Part shown: one piece after another, positions 25,736-38,291 of the stretch
Position numbering within the stretch: position 1 is the stretch's first letter
Layout of the letters: each line of letters begins with the position of its first letter
Source: Episyrphus balteatus
Taxonomy: Eukaryota > Arthropoda > Insecta > Diptera > Syrphidae
NCBI RefSeq assembly: GCF_945859705.1
Contig: NC_079135.1
Location: 120,223,551 to 120,287,550 of the forward strand
Direction of reading: 5' to 3'
Length of the DNA stretch: 64,000 nucleotides
Program-made: the position numbers and the translations under genes
Notes under the pieces: generated by a model
The model's input: the letters and a program-made list of their open reading frames with translations, nothing else
Database searches by the model: none
What the model was told of the DNA's origin: nothing

Positions 25736-26624
25736 ATCCACTTGAAATATCGGCCCTTCTTCCATGACAAGAAGTGAGCTCTCCATTTTCAGAATTTTAC
25801 TACAAACAGTTCTCTCGTTTATTCAAAATGATTTTAATATCCAAATTTTCTCCAAGTTATTGCCATAAGTCCTAATTTTTGGCGTTACAATTCACCCAAA
25901 TTCTCCTTCTTCTTGATTTTTTGATAGACATCTTTTTTGATTATTTAGGCTTGGTTTTTCTTCGTCGTTGAGTTTTTTTTTGGTACAGTAATTTCACCAC
26001 CAACTTTAACCAAAAACACATCTTTGGTTTTCGTCCAATGTTTTACCAGTTACATATTTATTTGGAAACTCAGCTTTATCTCGACAACCTTCAGCTGCAG
26101 TTATGCGACCAAAGTTGAATACCTTAAATCTAGCTACAAAAATGGTCAGTATAGGAATGATAGGACTTTGACAACTCCATCAGACAATCGCATATATAAA
26201 AGCTCATACAGTGATGCAATGTTATGCATACTAATCCTTCTAAATTGTATTTAAATTGTACCACCTCCCCTGAACGATATTCGGGAACTTGTTCATTCAT
26301 TTCATGGAGAAATATAAATTTTCAATATAAATAAATGTCTACAAAATGAAATGTTAAAAAGAAGAGGACCTAGATGTCTGCCTTGGGAACATTTGAGTTT
26401 GTTAACCAAAATTTGATGTGTAAATAGTGATAGGTTTTTTTCACTTGTTGGTTATGACTTAAATTTAACAATACTTGACTTGAACCAACATTGGAAAACA
26501 AACTCAGGTAAAGTTAAGCAACGTGTTTTTTAACATATGCTTTTAAAAATTTCCAAAGTGTAAAAAAGTTTGAGCAATATTGCAAACTTTCACAAAGTCT
26601 TATTATATAAAATCATGAAACTCT
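25736..26624. other. Non-coding, nothing recognised
   Basis: No supported gene. The open frame at 26024-26254 has no recognisable domain. Confidence 0.45.
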
Positions 26625-26632
26625 ATAATGAG

Positions 26633-27999
26633 TAGGGTGGGTCAAAATACAATTTTTTGGATTTTCAAAAAGGCTCAGCGATTAAAAGGTGCTAAATGGT
26701 TGGGTTAGCTTATAAGTAAAATTTCATTTCATTATTTTAAGCCTAAGTGCCTCCGGATTGTGGTTTCATTTTTGAAAAAAGTTGTTTTTTGCCTAAAAAC
26801 CACATACGCTTTGCTTAATTTATTATTATTTCATTTCTTATACCAGCTAATTCAAGAGGATGTGCCAAAAAGGTTAAGCGTGTAGGTTGAGTCGGGACAA
26901 AAAAAATCGTTTTGGAGGGGGTTAATATTCGCCCCCGTTTAGCCAAGAGGGGCAATTTTCTAAAAAAAATATTGAATTAGGAAAAAAAAATTATTAAAAA
27001 TCAACCGTTATACCTACAACAACATGTTATACCTTTTTGTTGAGCCCAAAATCTCCTTTTTATTTTGCTTTCAAATAAAGCTGTTTTAAAAAACAGTTTT
27101 TGAAAAATTAATTTCGGAAAAAAATTTTTTAATTTGCGAACTAATTTTTTTTCAAAATTTTATGCGTTTAAGTACTATTTAAGTTTTCAAAATTCAATGC
27201 TCTTATTTGTTTTCAAGCAAAAACAGAAAACCGGATGCAAAAATGTTTTGTCGTTTTTGAGAAATGAAAAAAAAAACCAAAACTACATTTTTGTAAGACT
27301 TGTTAATTACTTTATGAAACATTATACCTATATTTCTTTTATTATTTTTAAGGGAATACCACGCCTCCAAGGCAGAAAATCTGATGTTTGAATATGTTTC
27401 CTTTGCATTAACTACAATACTACCAAGTTTTAAGATTTTAGGGTATTCAGAAGTATATTTTTTAATAAATTGATATTAATTCTACCAAAATGGGCGGTTA
27501 CCACTCCCCCTGAATGTAAAAACTCAATTTTTCGATTTTCTTCTTTGTATGTACTTCAAGATCCATGACCATAACAAGTTTCTATGAAAACTAGAAGTTT
27601 GCCATAATTTGTATCATTTGTTAGTTAGTATGTTAGTGAGTAAATCAGCTACTCTTTTTGCGATTTTTGAAAGCCTTTTTCTCAGAAACTACCAATCCTA
27701 CGTAGCTGAAAGTTTTGAGGAGCTTGATTTGGACTATGTTAACAAATAAAACGAGTTTGAAATGTTTGACATTATTGAAACAAAAGTTAGAATGGTTCGA
27801 AAACGGCCTGAGTTGTTTCCAAAGGGTGTAAGACCAAAGTTCATAGAGAACTTGGCTGGGCAACCGGAGGCAGAAGATAAAGTCTGATTATAACCAAACT
27901 TTATATTATTGTTCTATTTACAGTTTGGCACCTTTTCATCACTGTGCCCGTAAAAAAATCAGCAAACAAAATTTCTCCATACATTTGTGACCCAGCCTA
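26633..27999. mobile_element. hAT-like non-autonomous element (hAT-B)
   Basis: An exact 8-bp TSD ATAATGAG (26625-26632 and 28000-28007) flanks inverted ends TAGGGTGGGTCA / TAGGCTGGGTCA, fitting hAT. The interior is a mosaic. About 26930-27060 resembles the arm of the foldback at 17230-18698 ('gaggggcaattttctaaaaaa', 'attattaaaaa', 'taccttttt'). About 27385-27880 resembles repeat R4 at 50547-51010. No transposase frame is present. Confidence 0.85.
27385..27880 (+). repeat. Dispersed repeat R4, copy inside hAT-B
   Basis: Shares with 50547-51010, in order: 'ctaccaa', 'atgggc', 'ccccctgaat', 'tttttcgattttcttctttgta', 'gttagtgagt', 'ttttgcgatttttgaaagcc', 'tctcagaaactac', 'cctgagttgtttcc' and 'gggcaac'. 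It is diverged and non-coding. Confidence 0.7.
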
Positions 28000-28007
28000 A
28001 TAATGAG

Positions 28008-29428
28008 GCTCTAAAAATCGTCATAACTGTGTTTCATTCACAAATATTAAGCACAATTTAGAAAAGCTTTTAATGTCTGTCCACGCGGAAGCGATAACAA
28101 AATGAACTCAACACTAAACCGCATTATATACCTACTCAGCTATATCTCTCGATTGTTACTAATTATTAATAATATTATTCGTGTGTGTGGTTTATTTGAA
28201 AATTTTGCATAATTAAAACGCCAGAAGGACAGTCTCTCAGCTCAGCGAGTTCCCCCTAAAGTGTATATCTCCACAGTTTCAATTTAATTGGCTTAGAAAT
28301 TTAATTTACAGCCTTGATGGGTTTTGCCCGTATGGAATAGCCATGGCCTCGCTCGCTCGTACACAACCAAACTCCCCTTTAGCAATGAGTTTTGATGGAA
28401 AGACATGTACCGGATATGACACTCCTAATACCGGATGCATGGTTAAACAAAACTATTATATGTATCGAAGAACATTAATCTTTGTCATCACTCTTTGGTG
28501 TCTCTCTCGCACATATCTCCCTCTGTGGAACCAAAGAGAGTGAGTGCGAGTATGAGAAGTGTTATCCAACCGATTAAAGACGGAAGTCCTTGTCGAGAAT
28601 ACAAATTATGTGCGAATGCACGTTCTAGTCATGCGTTAATAAATATTCCGCTCAATTTAACGATGAATAATGTCATGTTTTTTTTTCTTATTTTCATTTA
28701 TTTTTTAATGCTCATGCATTTGGCATATGTCTCTGTTTTTTTTTTTTTTATATCCTTAAGCTCGAAAGGCAGATGAGATCTTCTTTCTTTATTTTTTTTT
28801 TTTTTTTTCATTTTCGAAACCGCCTTAACGATAAATTTTGTGGAGGCAGGCGAAGAAAGTATGAAAAACCCATCCGTATTTTGTTGTATGCTCGTAAATT
28901 TTGTAATACCCAGGGTACCCTTTTTGCTAGCTTTTATAATGAATATAGTGTCCTTTGCAGCCGATATAGGGGTGTTATGTTGTGGAAATAGGAAATCTTC
29001 TCTGTGATCGGGAGGAAGTTGGATATGGAGGGGAAAAAAAGTGCAACTATAAATATGCTTGGATGAGGTTTTGTGTTTGCATTTTTATGGCTTTTCGCAC
29101 AAACCCAGTAGAAGATAGGTTTATTATAGCAACGGGTCGGTGTTGGATGAGAACAAAACGTTATGGAAGGAGTAGTTTTTTTTTATATTTATACGCACAC
29201 GAAGAATAGATACAGTTGGGAGATTTAATTTTAGATCGTTAAATTTATATATATTTTTTATATTTAAATATATTGCAGTATTTTTGTTTTTCAAGGAAAT
29301 TGATATTTATAAAATATAAAAACGGTTGTTATAAATTAATTTTTATATGTGATGGAGACAACTGCGGAGCAAACAAAAATTTAATTTCTTGAAAATCTCA
29401 CTACCGGAAATGACCAAATAAGATTTCG
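28008..29428. other. Non-coding, higher-complexity, no gene recognised
   Basis: About 28080-28660 is repeat-free and compositionally balanced, with TAATTA-type sites (TAATTATT, CATAATTAAAACG), a CAGTCTCTCAGCTCAGCGAG block and 'ggcctcgctcgctcg'. Short open frames run through 28343-29209, but none shows a domain or splice context I can defend. A regulatory element or an unrecognised exon remains possible. Confidence 0.35.
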
Positions 29429-29800
29429 TTTTTGGAGAAAATTCTGAAAATTTAAGAGTTTCAAAAACGCGTCAAAAATATAAAAACAATACTGGAATAA
29501 TGAAACTTATGCCATCTGATAGCAGTACCTCCAACCTTTCTTAAAAGACCACGCCCACTTTCCCAGGCCCACGCGTTTAGCTGCCAGACGCAATTTAAGC
29601 CTTTCGAAAACTATCCCAAAAATTAAAGGGGTTCGAAAACATGTCGAAAACCCTAGAAAAAACAATCCTGGAATAACAGGACTTAAACAATCTGATAGTA
29701 TAACATCCCACCTTTCATTAGAGACCACACCCACTTTCATACTCCCACGCGTTTAGTTTCTAGGCGCGATTTCAGCGTTTTGAAGAAAATCCCAAAAATT
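29429..29800. repeat. Tandem dimer, ~176-bp unit
   Basis: Two diverged units share 'ctggaataa', 'atctgatag', 'ccaacctttc/ccacctttca', 'gaccac(g/a)cccactttc' and 'CCCACGCGTTTAG'. The CACGCGTTTAG marks lie about 176 bp apart (29570 and 29746). Non-coding. Confidence 0.8.
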
Positions 29801-29893
29801 TAAGAAATTCTCACACCTTCCACTTCTGTAAAAATTAATGATTATAACATAATAATACTTTGCTTTATTTAATGGACTAAGCGATGATCGACG

Positions 29894-30814
29894 CACATAG
29901 GAGTATTTGCAGTAAAAACCTTCTCATAAGTCGATTTTCTGAAAATCAAAATTGACACCAAAAAGTTTGGCAAAGTGGGTGCAAAATAAACCTGTGTCAA
30001 TATGCTGCACACATTTTTTTGTTTTTCGATCGTGTCTTGTTAAAAAATGAGTTCAAAGTTAACTGTTACATCTACCTCATTCTAATTTGAATTCGAAGTA
30101 TTTTGGTAAGTGATATTCTATATGCGATATCGAAGTGTGTTGTGATAGAAATCTAAAATTTAAATGTAGAATTTTTCTTCAGTTATTTATTCACGATATT
30201 AATAAAGTTTTGAAAATGTTAGATGGTTTTTTCTATTTTAATTCGGGCTTAGAACTAGTATCTAAAAACTTGATATTTTTGGTAAGTTATTATTTGAAAT
30301 TCTACATTTTAATTTAATTTAATGATTTTGTTTTAGTATACCCCGTTATTCTGCGATGAATTGAAACTTATGAGTTAGTTTATATATTCTTTAACACAAT
30401 GCAACAAAAATTGGGTGCTCTTAGGTGCTCTTTAGAGAATCGAGGGTCAATTAGTTTTTCACTTTCTGATAGAAAATACTCCTTACATTATGCAACGTTT
30501 TTTATTTTTAAATTAAATTTACTGATGTTATTAGTGTATTTTATTTTAGGTGATCTTAATTAAGGTTGGGGAACAAAGAAAAGAAACAAAGAATTGCGTA
30601 TTAGGGATGAGGAAAAAATTTTGAGAAAAATAATGTCGACAGGAGGAGTACAGGCCATTAATCAATTTTTTTAGTTTTTGGTAAAAAAATAAAAATAACA
30701 AAAATTAGGTTTATATTGTATTTTCTTGTAGGAATACTCATTTTAAACAGAAATAATAACAAAAACCACGAAAAATTTTTATGGCCAGGTTTTTGATGAC
30801 AATACTCCTATGTG
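29894..30814. mobile_element. Transib-like non-autonomous element 1
   Basis: An exact 5-bp TSD CGACG (29889-29893 and 30815-30819) flanks the 14-bp inverted ends CACATAGGAGTATT. 5-bp, GC-rich target duplications with CAC-starting TIRs are typical of Transib elements, the superfamily related to RAG1. The assignment is by ends only. The 921-bp interior has no transposase frame. Confidence 0.8.
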
Positions 30815-30819
30815 CGACG

Positions 30820-31081
30820 GAAGATAAAACTTAGACCTTGGATAACAGCTTCGCAAGGAGAAGGGATAGACTTTCTCTACTGTTCATCGATAAGACTTTT
30901 GGTGATAATGAAATTTGGCTAAAAGTTAGATTTACGTGTTATAATATCCACGCCTTCAGCCTTCAGACTTCAACCCTTCTGTCAGAAATAGTTTACTATA
31001 GAGTAGAGTAATACCAACTGGTACTAATAGTTTTAAGGAAGGGTTAATACCCGTTCCGTGATCCCTTCGTAATCAAATGTC
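30820..31081. other. Non-coding spacer
   Basis: Nothing recognised between the Transib-like element and the LINE remnant. Confidence 0.5.
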
Positions 31082-31543
31082 TATTTTTTTCGTTTGCCAG
31101 ATCTGTATTACCTAGAATCTGGCTGTGTTATATGGGCCCCTTATTACAATGGTCACAAAAATATATTTGAAAGTGTCCAAAAGAAATTCATAAAGTTTTA
31201 CCTTCGATTTCTTTCTCGGGCAAATTTAATTGAATAGCCCTTCTACCCTCAGAACCTAATTCTATTGAATATCCCATCCCTTTCTGCTCATAGAGAGTTT
31301 TTACAGCTTTGCTTCATCGTTGGATTAATGAATGGATCTATTTCCTCCTTCTCAGTTTTGGGTCGTTTGAACTTTAACGCGGCCCGTTTCGGGTTAAGAA
31401 GTAGATTGCCAATACGTCCCAGTTTTAGCAGATCGAACTATGGGTCTAACAGCCCGGTTAATCAGTGGTCAATAAATCAAATCAAATCAAAAAGATGTGA
31501 AAATTTCATAAAAGACAATTTAGAGGTTCGTTTTTTGTTTTAA
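31082..31543 (+). pseudogene. LINE (Jockey/CR1-like) ORF2 C-terminal remnant
   Basis: The frame starting at 31082 reads as the region after the reverse transcriptase of a non-LTR retrotransposon ORF2. It has 'YLESGCVIWAP', which corresponds to the family's conserved 'LEYGSEVWSP'-type motif, then 'ESVQKKFIKFYLRF' (compare 'EAVQRRFLRFALR' in the LINE at 42-44.7 kb), and near the end 'SRSNYGSNSPVNQ' (compare 'HRTNYGHFNPITR'). One in-frame TAG interrupts it at 31235-31237, and the frame ends with TAA at 31541-31543. The reverse transcriptase and endonuclease are missing, so this is a 5'-truncated dead copy. An 'AAATCAAATCAAATC' tract lies within the last part. It is on the opposite strand to the LINE in the satellite and belongs to a different, diverged family. 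Confidence 0.8.
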
Positions 31544-32490
31544 CACTTCCAAAATGTTCGTTATCGGCTAACGGACCACCCTGTATCTTTATTTATAATA
31601 TAATAAATTATATGACATGCAAACTTATAATAGAAAAACAATATTACAAAATAAGTAAAATGTAACTCATTTCTGATTGAGATAAAAAATGTTACGTACA
31701 CGCCATACATACATATATTTTTTTTATTATTTTTTTTCATTATTATTAATTATTAAATTTCAAAGGTGCCCTGAACTTTACGAAATTGTGTTTGTATTTA
31801 TTAATAAAAAAATGCCATAAGACTTCTGGCCAAAACTTAAGAAAAAACACGGGGAGCGGGAACATTTCAATTTATATTTATGTATTTGTATAGCAAACAC
31901 TTCAAAGCACAATTAAATGCATTCAAATTGCAAAAATTATTTCACTTTGAAAACAGACAAAGGCAAAATTTCTTATAAACCGGAAATAAGAATTTCATTT
32001 CATTTAAAAACTTATGAAATTTAAATTCTCATATATTTTCATTTTCAATTCTAATAAAGTTTAGCCAATAAAATGTGCAAAGATTGAATCCTTAATTTGT
32101 GATATTAATATCACCTTATTCTTTTTGAAAAGCAAATTCATTCCGTTTGACATTCAAATCTATCAAAGACTTTTTTTTTGTATTTTCAAATGAAAAACCC
32201 ATTCTCAAAATCAATGTAGAAAGACCTAGAGGGTGAAAAAGTCTATACCACAATAAACGATTGTCAAAATCAAATGTCTGTCCACACTCAAGCCGTGCGT
32301 ATGCGTATGACTTGAGTCTATTATGTAAATTGATAGTAAAGCCTTAGCAAAAACTATAACCTAACCTGCCAATGACAAATCCAAGATGACCAGAAAATGA
32401 TTTGAAATAGACAAACGTCTATGACAGAATGAATTGGTCAACTTATGTGCCCGCCTTTTGTCAATAGGTACTGTAGACTTCATGGGCGTA
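31544..32490. other. Non-coding, nothing recognised
   Basis: AT-rich, no supported gene. Confidence 0.5.
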
Positions 32491-33340
32491 GATAATTTTA
32501 AATATGGGGAGAGCGACTGTTAAATCCTTGATATTAAAACATGGTTTTGACTTTAACTTTTATAGCCTCTTTTTTTTCATTTGTCTATTAGACCAGTTAA
32601 TACCAGTCAATAGAATAACAAAAATAAGTGCCGTTCATATCCCGAGAAAGATTGATCAAACTCTAGAAAATTGATACTTTCCTGGTTTATACCAATCAGT
32701 TCTTTATTTATTTTTATACCATTTATACCATTTATTTAGATTTAGATAATTTTAAATATGGGGAGAGCTACTGTTAAATCCTTGATATTAAAACATGGTT
32801 TTGACTTAAACTTTTTTAGCCTTTTATTAATTTTTTTGTTTCAGTTGTCTATTAGACCAGTTTATACCAGTCAATAGAATAACAAAAATAAGTGCCTGTC
32901 ATGTTCCCGAGAAAAATTCATCAAGAGACGCTAAAAAAGTTGATGTGCATTATTTAAACTCTTGAAAATTGATATTTTCCTGGTTTATACCAATCAGTTC
33001 TTTATTTATTTCTATACCATTTATACCATTTATTTAGATTTATGTAGATAATTTTAAATATGGGGAGAGCGACTGTTAAATCCTTGATATTAAAACATGG
33101 TTTTGACTTAAACTTTTTTAGCCTTTTATTTATTTTTTTTTTTCATTTGTCTATTAGACCAGTTTATACCAGTCAATAGAATAACAAAAATAAGTGCCTG
33201 TCATATTCCCGAGAATAATTCATCAAAAGAGACGCTAAAAAAGTTGATGTGGATTATTTAAACTCATGAAAATTGATACTTTCCTGGATTATACCAATCA
33301 GTTCTTTATTTATTTTTATATCATTTATACCATTTAACCT
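32491..33340. repeat. Tandem repeat, ~255-300-bp units, about three copies
   Basis: Units start with 'gataattttaaatatgggga' at 32491, 32746 and 33047. Each carries 'gttaaatccttgatatta', 'tctattagaccagtttatac', 'agtcaatagaataacaaa' and 'ttcctggtttataccaatca'. The first unit is shorter through an internal deletion. Non-coding. Confidence 0.9.
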
Positions 33341-35819
33341 TTCTCACATAATTTAATGGCGCTATTTTGTCAATAATTAATAAATCCAATCATACATTTG
33401 CTTCACTGGTCATAAATTTCATTTATTAGTTTCCTAACTGGTATAAACTGGTCTAATCATCTTAAAAGAATTTAAATAAGGCACCTTTGTAACCTTTGAA
33501 AAAAACTTCGTCAGCCGTCTATGTCATACCATTTCTTGAAGAAATAAAAAAAGCCCTCCCAATCACTGAAATTCTACACCATACAACAACCTTTGCAATG
33601 TCAATAGATTTTCATTTAGTGTATCGACTTCTTGCCACAAAAAAGGATCATATATATGTTATTGGTACAAAATGTCAGAAAGGTCAAAGCAACTCCATAT
33701 CATATCTACACATGATGGTAATGGTTAAAGAGGGGCCGTAGTCGATGGTACATTGTGGACTATGGTAACATGCAGAAAAAGCTGAGGAATCCTTTTGTGT
33801 AAATGCCATATCAAAGTCGATTTTATTGTCTATCGTTTCCTTGTTGATGGGGATGTGAGTTTCAGTTTTATATACCCACAAAGAATTCCAAAGCAATTTC
33901 GGAGGTTTTTTGAGGAGAATATTCTCTTCTATGTGTACTATAGTGCCATATGCCCTGAATGATATGTTTTCTGTGTGTGTTTGACTAAAAGTGGATAAGC
34001 CTAAAGGATTCTATTGTTTGAAGATTGATACGTACCTACTATGTGTGTGGTTGGTATAGATTTTGGATTTTTTGTCCATAAAAGAGATTTTTTTTTTTCT
34101 TTAAAGAAAATTCCATTGAGTTTATCTGAACGATTACAATTGAATCGATTTTGAAATTATATCAACTGATGTTTGGTACAATTTTGTATGCTTTTAAAGT
34201 TATGTTTAATACTTTTAAGATGGTTGGCGAGTCTTTAGAAAAAGCTATAACTTTGATCTGTCCATTTTTAATGAGAATTCTCTCTAGGCCTTAAAAGCTT
34301 GTATTGTAGGTTGGTTGTTTTTCTAGAATGAAAGCTCATTAAAATTGTTAAAATCCAGGTTTATTTTTTGTAATTATTCTACGTTATCGTATTTCTGTAT
34401 TTTTTTATACAACTTCCTAGTAAATTAAGGCTTTTACTACCACGAACTTTTTTATTTATAACTTTTTTAATGGGAAGCTTATTTTCAGCCAGAGATTATT
34501 TTTGTTTAATTAAAATCCATAAAAAATATAACATAACATAGTTATACAATCAATCTGATACAATTTTTCCAATAATTCCTCACCTTTTCTACTTGCAGAG
34601 TGATGAAATTTGTCATTTTTATTTGTCAATTTTATTATTCATAGAGATATCGATTGGTTTTTTCATCCGAATGTCACAGTTTCAAAATAATTATGTATTT
34701 TCACCGAATAATAAATAATTCCAATTTATTTTGTTCTGTATTTTTAATCACATTCAATCAAACAAACAAAAGAGATTAATGAATGATTCTTGAATTAAAG
34801 CAAAGTTTTTAACAAAAGAACACGTCCATATAATTTTTTTTTTTTAATCAGTGGGTGTTGGTATTCAGAAATAATACCCATGGGATCATTAAAATATAAT
34901 GACATTTCGTTTCAGTAATTATTTCATAATTTTTTTTTATTTGTTTTTTTTTTATTTTAATTTCACTTTCGAGATAATTTTTATGTAAATTATGAGACTT
35001 AAAAAGTTTTTTTTTTTTTATTTTTGTTTCATTTTTCAACTTTTCGCTAACAAATCCGTTGCTTTCACAAGGAATTATAGTAAATTCGTTCCTATCCGCC
35101 TTAGTAAAAGCTTTCTGTGAAATTATTTTTTTTATTTTTAAAACAATAAGAGGAATTACGGAGATTAAATCGGTTTTTACTCACAGAATTCTTGTCTATA
35201 GAAAAATTTTATTATTAGCCAAGGAATAAATTAAGAGAATTGCATGTTGGAAAATAAAGTTATACAAAATTTTGCAATATAATGTTTACCTTGAGTGCTT
35301 TTTGTGTATGACATAATGTACCTATGCACATGTTTTTCTACTTAAATTTTCAGAGAAATATTTGTCCACCTCCACATAACTGTATCATGGAAATGAAAAA
35401 TGTCATGCATTTTGATTTTTTTTATATTGTCAAAATAAAAACTTCACCTGCAGATATTTCATGCAAATGGGTTTTGTGAAATATGAAAACTCGTTCAAAA
35501 TTGCACGTCAGTTACATCTGTTTCTTCTAAATACCATGGGAATCGAAAGGTCATTTGACAGTAGTATATTTTTTCAGACAATTTTTAATATATAAAATGT
35601 CCAGAGCTACATGTACTGTACATATAGGTACTTCTCTATAAGATTTTGTTCATATAGTTTGAGATGTTTGTATTTGCAATGTCTGTCAGTTTGATAACAA
35701 ATTGAAAATTTTTAACTGGCTCTTTGTATTTTTTGATTTTAACATATTATGGTCGCTAGTTTTTGATCTTGTAATTATAATTTTTCTATGAAAATGTATT
35801 AAATTCATAATTACAAAAC
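33341..35819. other. Non-coding, nothing recognised
   Basis: No gene supported. Opposed open frames at 33496-33741 and 33684-33896 have no domains. Long poly-T tracts occur around 34837 and 34930-35020. Confidence 0.5.
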
Positions 35820-35970
35820 GAAATCCCTCTACCAAAAACCATTATCAATTCTCGGCGCCTAAGTTATCGTACTCGTGCCTTGCGTTGATATAAATTTTAC
35901 GCGTTTACTTAGATATTTCGAAAAAAAATCTAATCCGATTTTGGTAAAAATTTCGATTATTATTGCCTTC
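35820..35970 (+). repeat. Fragment of the 17.2-kb foldback family
   Basis: 'attctcggcgcctaagttat', 'gccttgcgttgatat' and 'ctaatccgattttggtaaaa' match the right arm at about 18470-18610. The terminal CACAGTG end is missing, and the fragment stops just before the conserved end of R2 copy b. Confidence 0.8.
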
Positions 35971-35979
35971 TAAATAAAA

Positions 35980-37450
35980 TGCACGACTGGGGTCGCACGT
36001 ACTTGCTCTTGCAGTTCAAAGCACTTTTATGTTAGTTTACTTGTAGATTTTAGGAGCTGGCTCTATATAAAGAAAAAAAAATTGATATGGGGGAAGAGCA
36101 AAATTTTGTTAAATGAAAAAAAAATTTTTTTTTATTTGACTTTTTTTGGAAAAAAATAATAATGCAATTTTATTGCATTTGCTTTGAATACGACGCACTG
36201 TGGTCTAGAACGCTTTTTTAGCTGGAATTAATTATAGAAATTCTCGAAATAATCTAAAGTTGCAGTTAAAGCCATAGAGATGATGTCGAATGATATAATA
36301 ATGATAATTTTATGGTACAACAGACACTAAAGATAAGACCAACAACAAAAATAAACGAAATATTATGTTAAATAAGGGTTTCCAATTTACAACAGATATT
36401 ATTGGTATAAAAAACAAAAAAATGAGTTTTTTGAAGTTTGAAAGCATCAAACTCGAAAATGGTGTCATTGAACGCTTACAAAAGTTGTTTTTACTAAATA
36501 GAGAAGGTAAAATGTTAATGCAAAAAAAAAAACCGCTATTTGAAAACATTCAACACGTTTTTTTTCATCGTAAGTGGTTTTTTTGAACATTTTCTCACTA
36601 TACTTTCAGAGTTACAGCGAAAAAAGTTTGCTCTTATAGGACATAGTTTTATAAAAAACATAATGCCATATAGGCTAGCTACTTTTTAAAATTATTTCTA
36701 GAGTGTGCCTACGCGTGCTTTTTTTTTAAAGCTTAGGAACATTCGTTTTATATGAAATCGGTGCTAGCAACATACTTTACCTTAAAATTTATAAACAAAA
36801 GTTCAATATAATTACAATTTAAAAGCAAATACTATATTAGGATATATCACTAATTGATAAACTAGCAAAATTTTCACAATCGATCCGTTAAAACAAACTC
36901 AGTAAACGAATATCTGGATAGAGGAAAAAGTGGACTTTTTTGTTTTTTTTTTCGAAAACTTGCTTTTCGATTGTGTTTTTATGTATCCAATGATTGCTTT
37001 GACCTCAATTTTGAATGAACAATTAAAGCTAGTCCATTTATCTATCGAATAAGACTAAAATGAGCAATATTTGAAGAAGTTGACTTTTTAAATAATTCCT
37101 GCTAAAATAGCGTTCTAGCCCACAGTGCGACGTCTGCAAAGTTTAATCAAAATCGTTAGAGCCGTTTTCGAGTTATTTGGTTAAAAAAAAAAATTTGTAT
37201 GGGAGGCACACTTTCTTAACGAGATAAAAAAAAAAACAAAAAAAAACAACTTTCAGAATTCCATAAAAATCATCTGTACCAAATTTGAAGAAAATCCGTC
37301 CACCCGTTTAGGCTGTGGAAATGTGTAGAGGTGGACGCACAGACGGACGGAATCGCGAGACCCACTTTTTCGGAGTTCTCCATCATCGTAATGTTGGTTT
37401 TGATTAAAACCTCAATTTTTTTTCGACACGAAACCAATACTTGCTTTACT
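35980..37450 (+). repeat. Dispersed repeat R2, copy b (interrupted)
   Basis: Starts with the conserved 31-nt R2 end (TGCACGACTGGGGTCG then CACGTACTTGCTCTT). It resumes after a Transib-like insertion with 'taatcaaaatcgttagagcc', 'tttgtatgggaggcacac', 'ccaaatttgaagaaaatccg', 'cgtttaggctgtgg', 'ttctccatcatcgtaatgtt' and 'cacgaaaccaatacttgc'. No coding function; a minus-strand frame across 37270-37488 is spurious. Confidence 0.85.
36196..37127. mobile_element. Transib-like non-autonomous element 2, nested in R2
   Basis: An exact 5-bp TSD CGACG (36191-36195 and 37128-37132) flanks inverted ends CACTGTGG(T/G)CTAGAACGCT, which continue imperfectly for about 35 bp. CACTGTG is close to the CAC-starting Transib/RSS-like terminus. 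The 932-bp interior lacks a transposase frame; opposed frames at 36310-36586 are not recognisable. The size and TSD match element 1 at 29894-30814, but the interiors do not look alike. Confidence 0.85.
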
Positions 37451-38291
37451 GAACAAGTAAAAATTTTTCGGTATTTTAGTCTATTCACAGGATCTTGTTT
37501 TTTAATCGATAATCCAAGATGTACCTTACTTAAAATTGTTCATCCATTTATATATCGTTGTTATTAAAATATTTAATAAGTCTTGAGTTATTGAAATTCA
37601 AATTTTTTGTATTAAAATATCAAGAACTTTTTCCTGAATTTAAAGTTTCAGTTTATTATACCTAATGATATTTCTTTCTGTTTCTTTTTTATTATTTTAA
37701 TTATTTTCTTTCTTACTTCTTTAAAATGAAACATAATACAGTAAAATAAGGTGAAAAAAGGGGTACTTGCGGACATGAGATTTTTTTTAGATTTTTGACA
37801 TAAGATATAGAATATCCAAACAAAGATAGAAACAAAAAAATTGCCTATTAGCACTAATTCCGAGATTGTACCAGAAGTGCATATCCCAAAATTTCCCCTT
37901 GTCTCAAAAAATACCAATTTTTCATAGATATGAATGTTTTTTTCATTGCATTGTTTTGATTCTTAATGATGATGGATATGAAAATCTTCATACCAATTTT
38001 GGTCCCTCTACCATAACTTTTAAGGGTTTTTCGGTAGTAAGTTTGCAACTGTTATAATAATATGGTTTGACAGATGAAAAACTGGTATAACTTTTTTCAG
38101 AGACGTCAGATTGTCTTGACTTTAGATTTTTTGGCATCAGCATTAAAAAATACCTCTAAGACATGTATCATATGTGTATATAATACCATTGTCTATTATT
38201 GCTAATTCTGAAAATCTCCTTTCGCGATTTGACCTTGAAAATCGTGACTTGCGGAGCAAAAAAAATTTCTATTAGCATTCATTCCCTTATA
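37451..38291. other. Non-coding, nothing recognised
   Basis: AT-rich. The opposed open frames at 37648-38057 are without domains. Confidence 0.45.

Noticed and set aside
36310..36586. Opposed 73-79-codon frames as a transposase remnant of Transib-like element 2
   Set aside because: They are short, lysine/phenylalanine-rich translations of A/T tracts without DDE-type or RAG1-like motifs.
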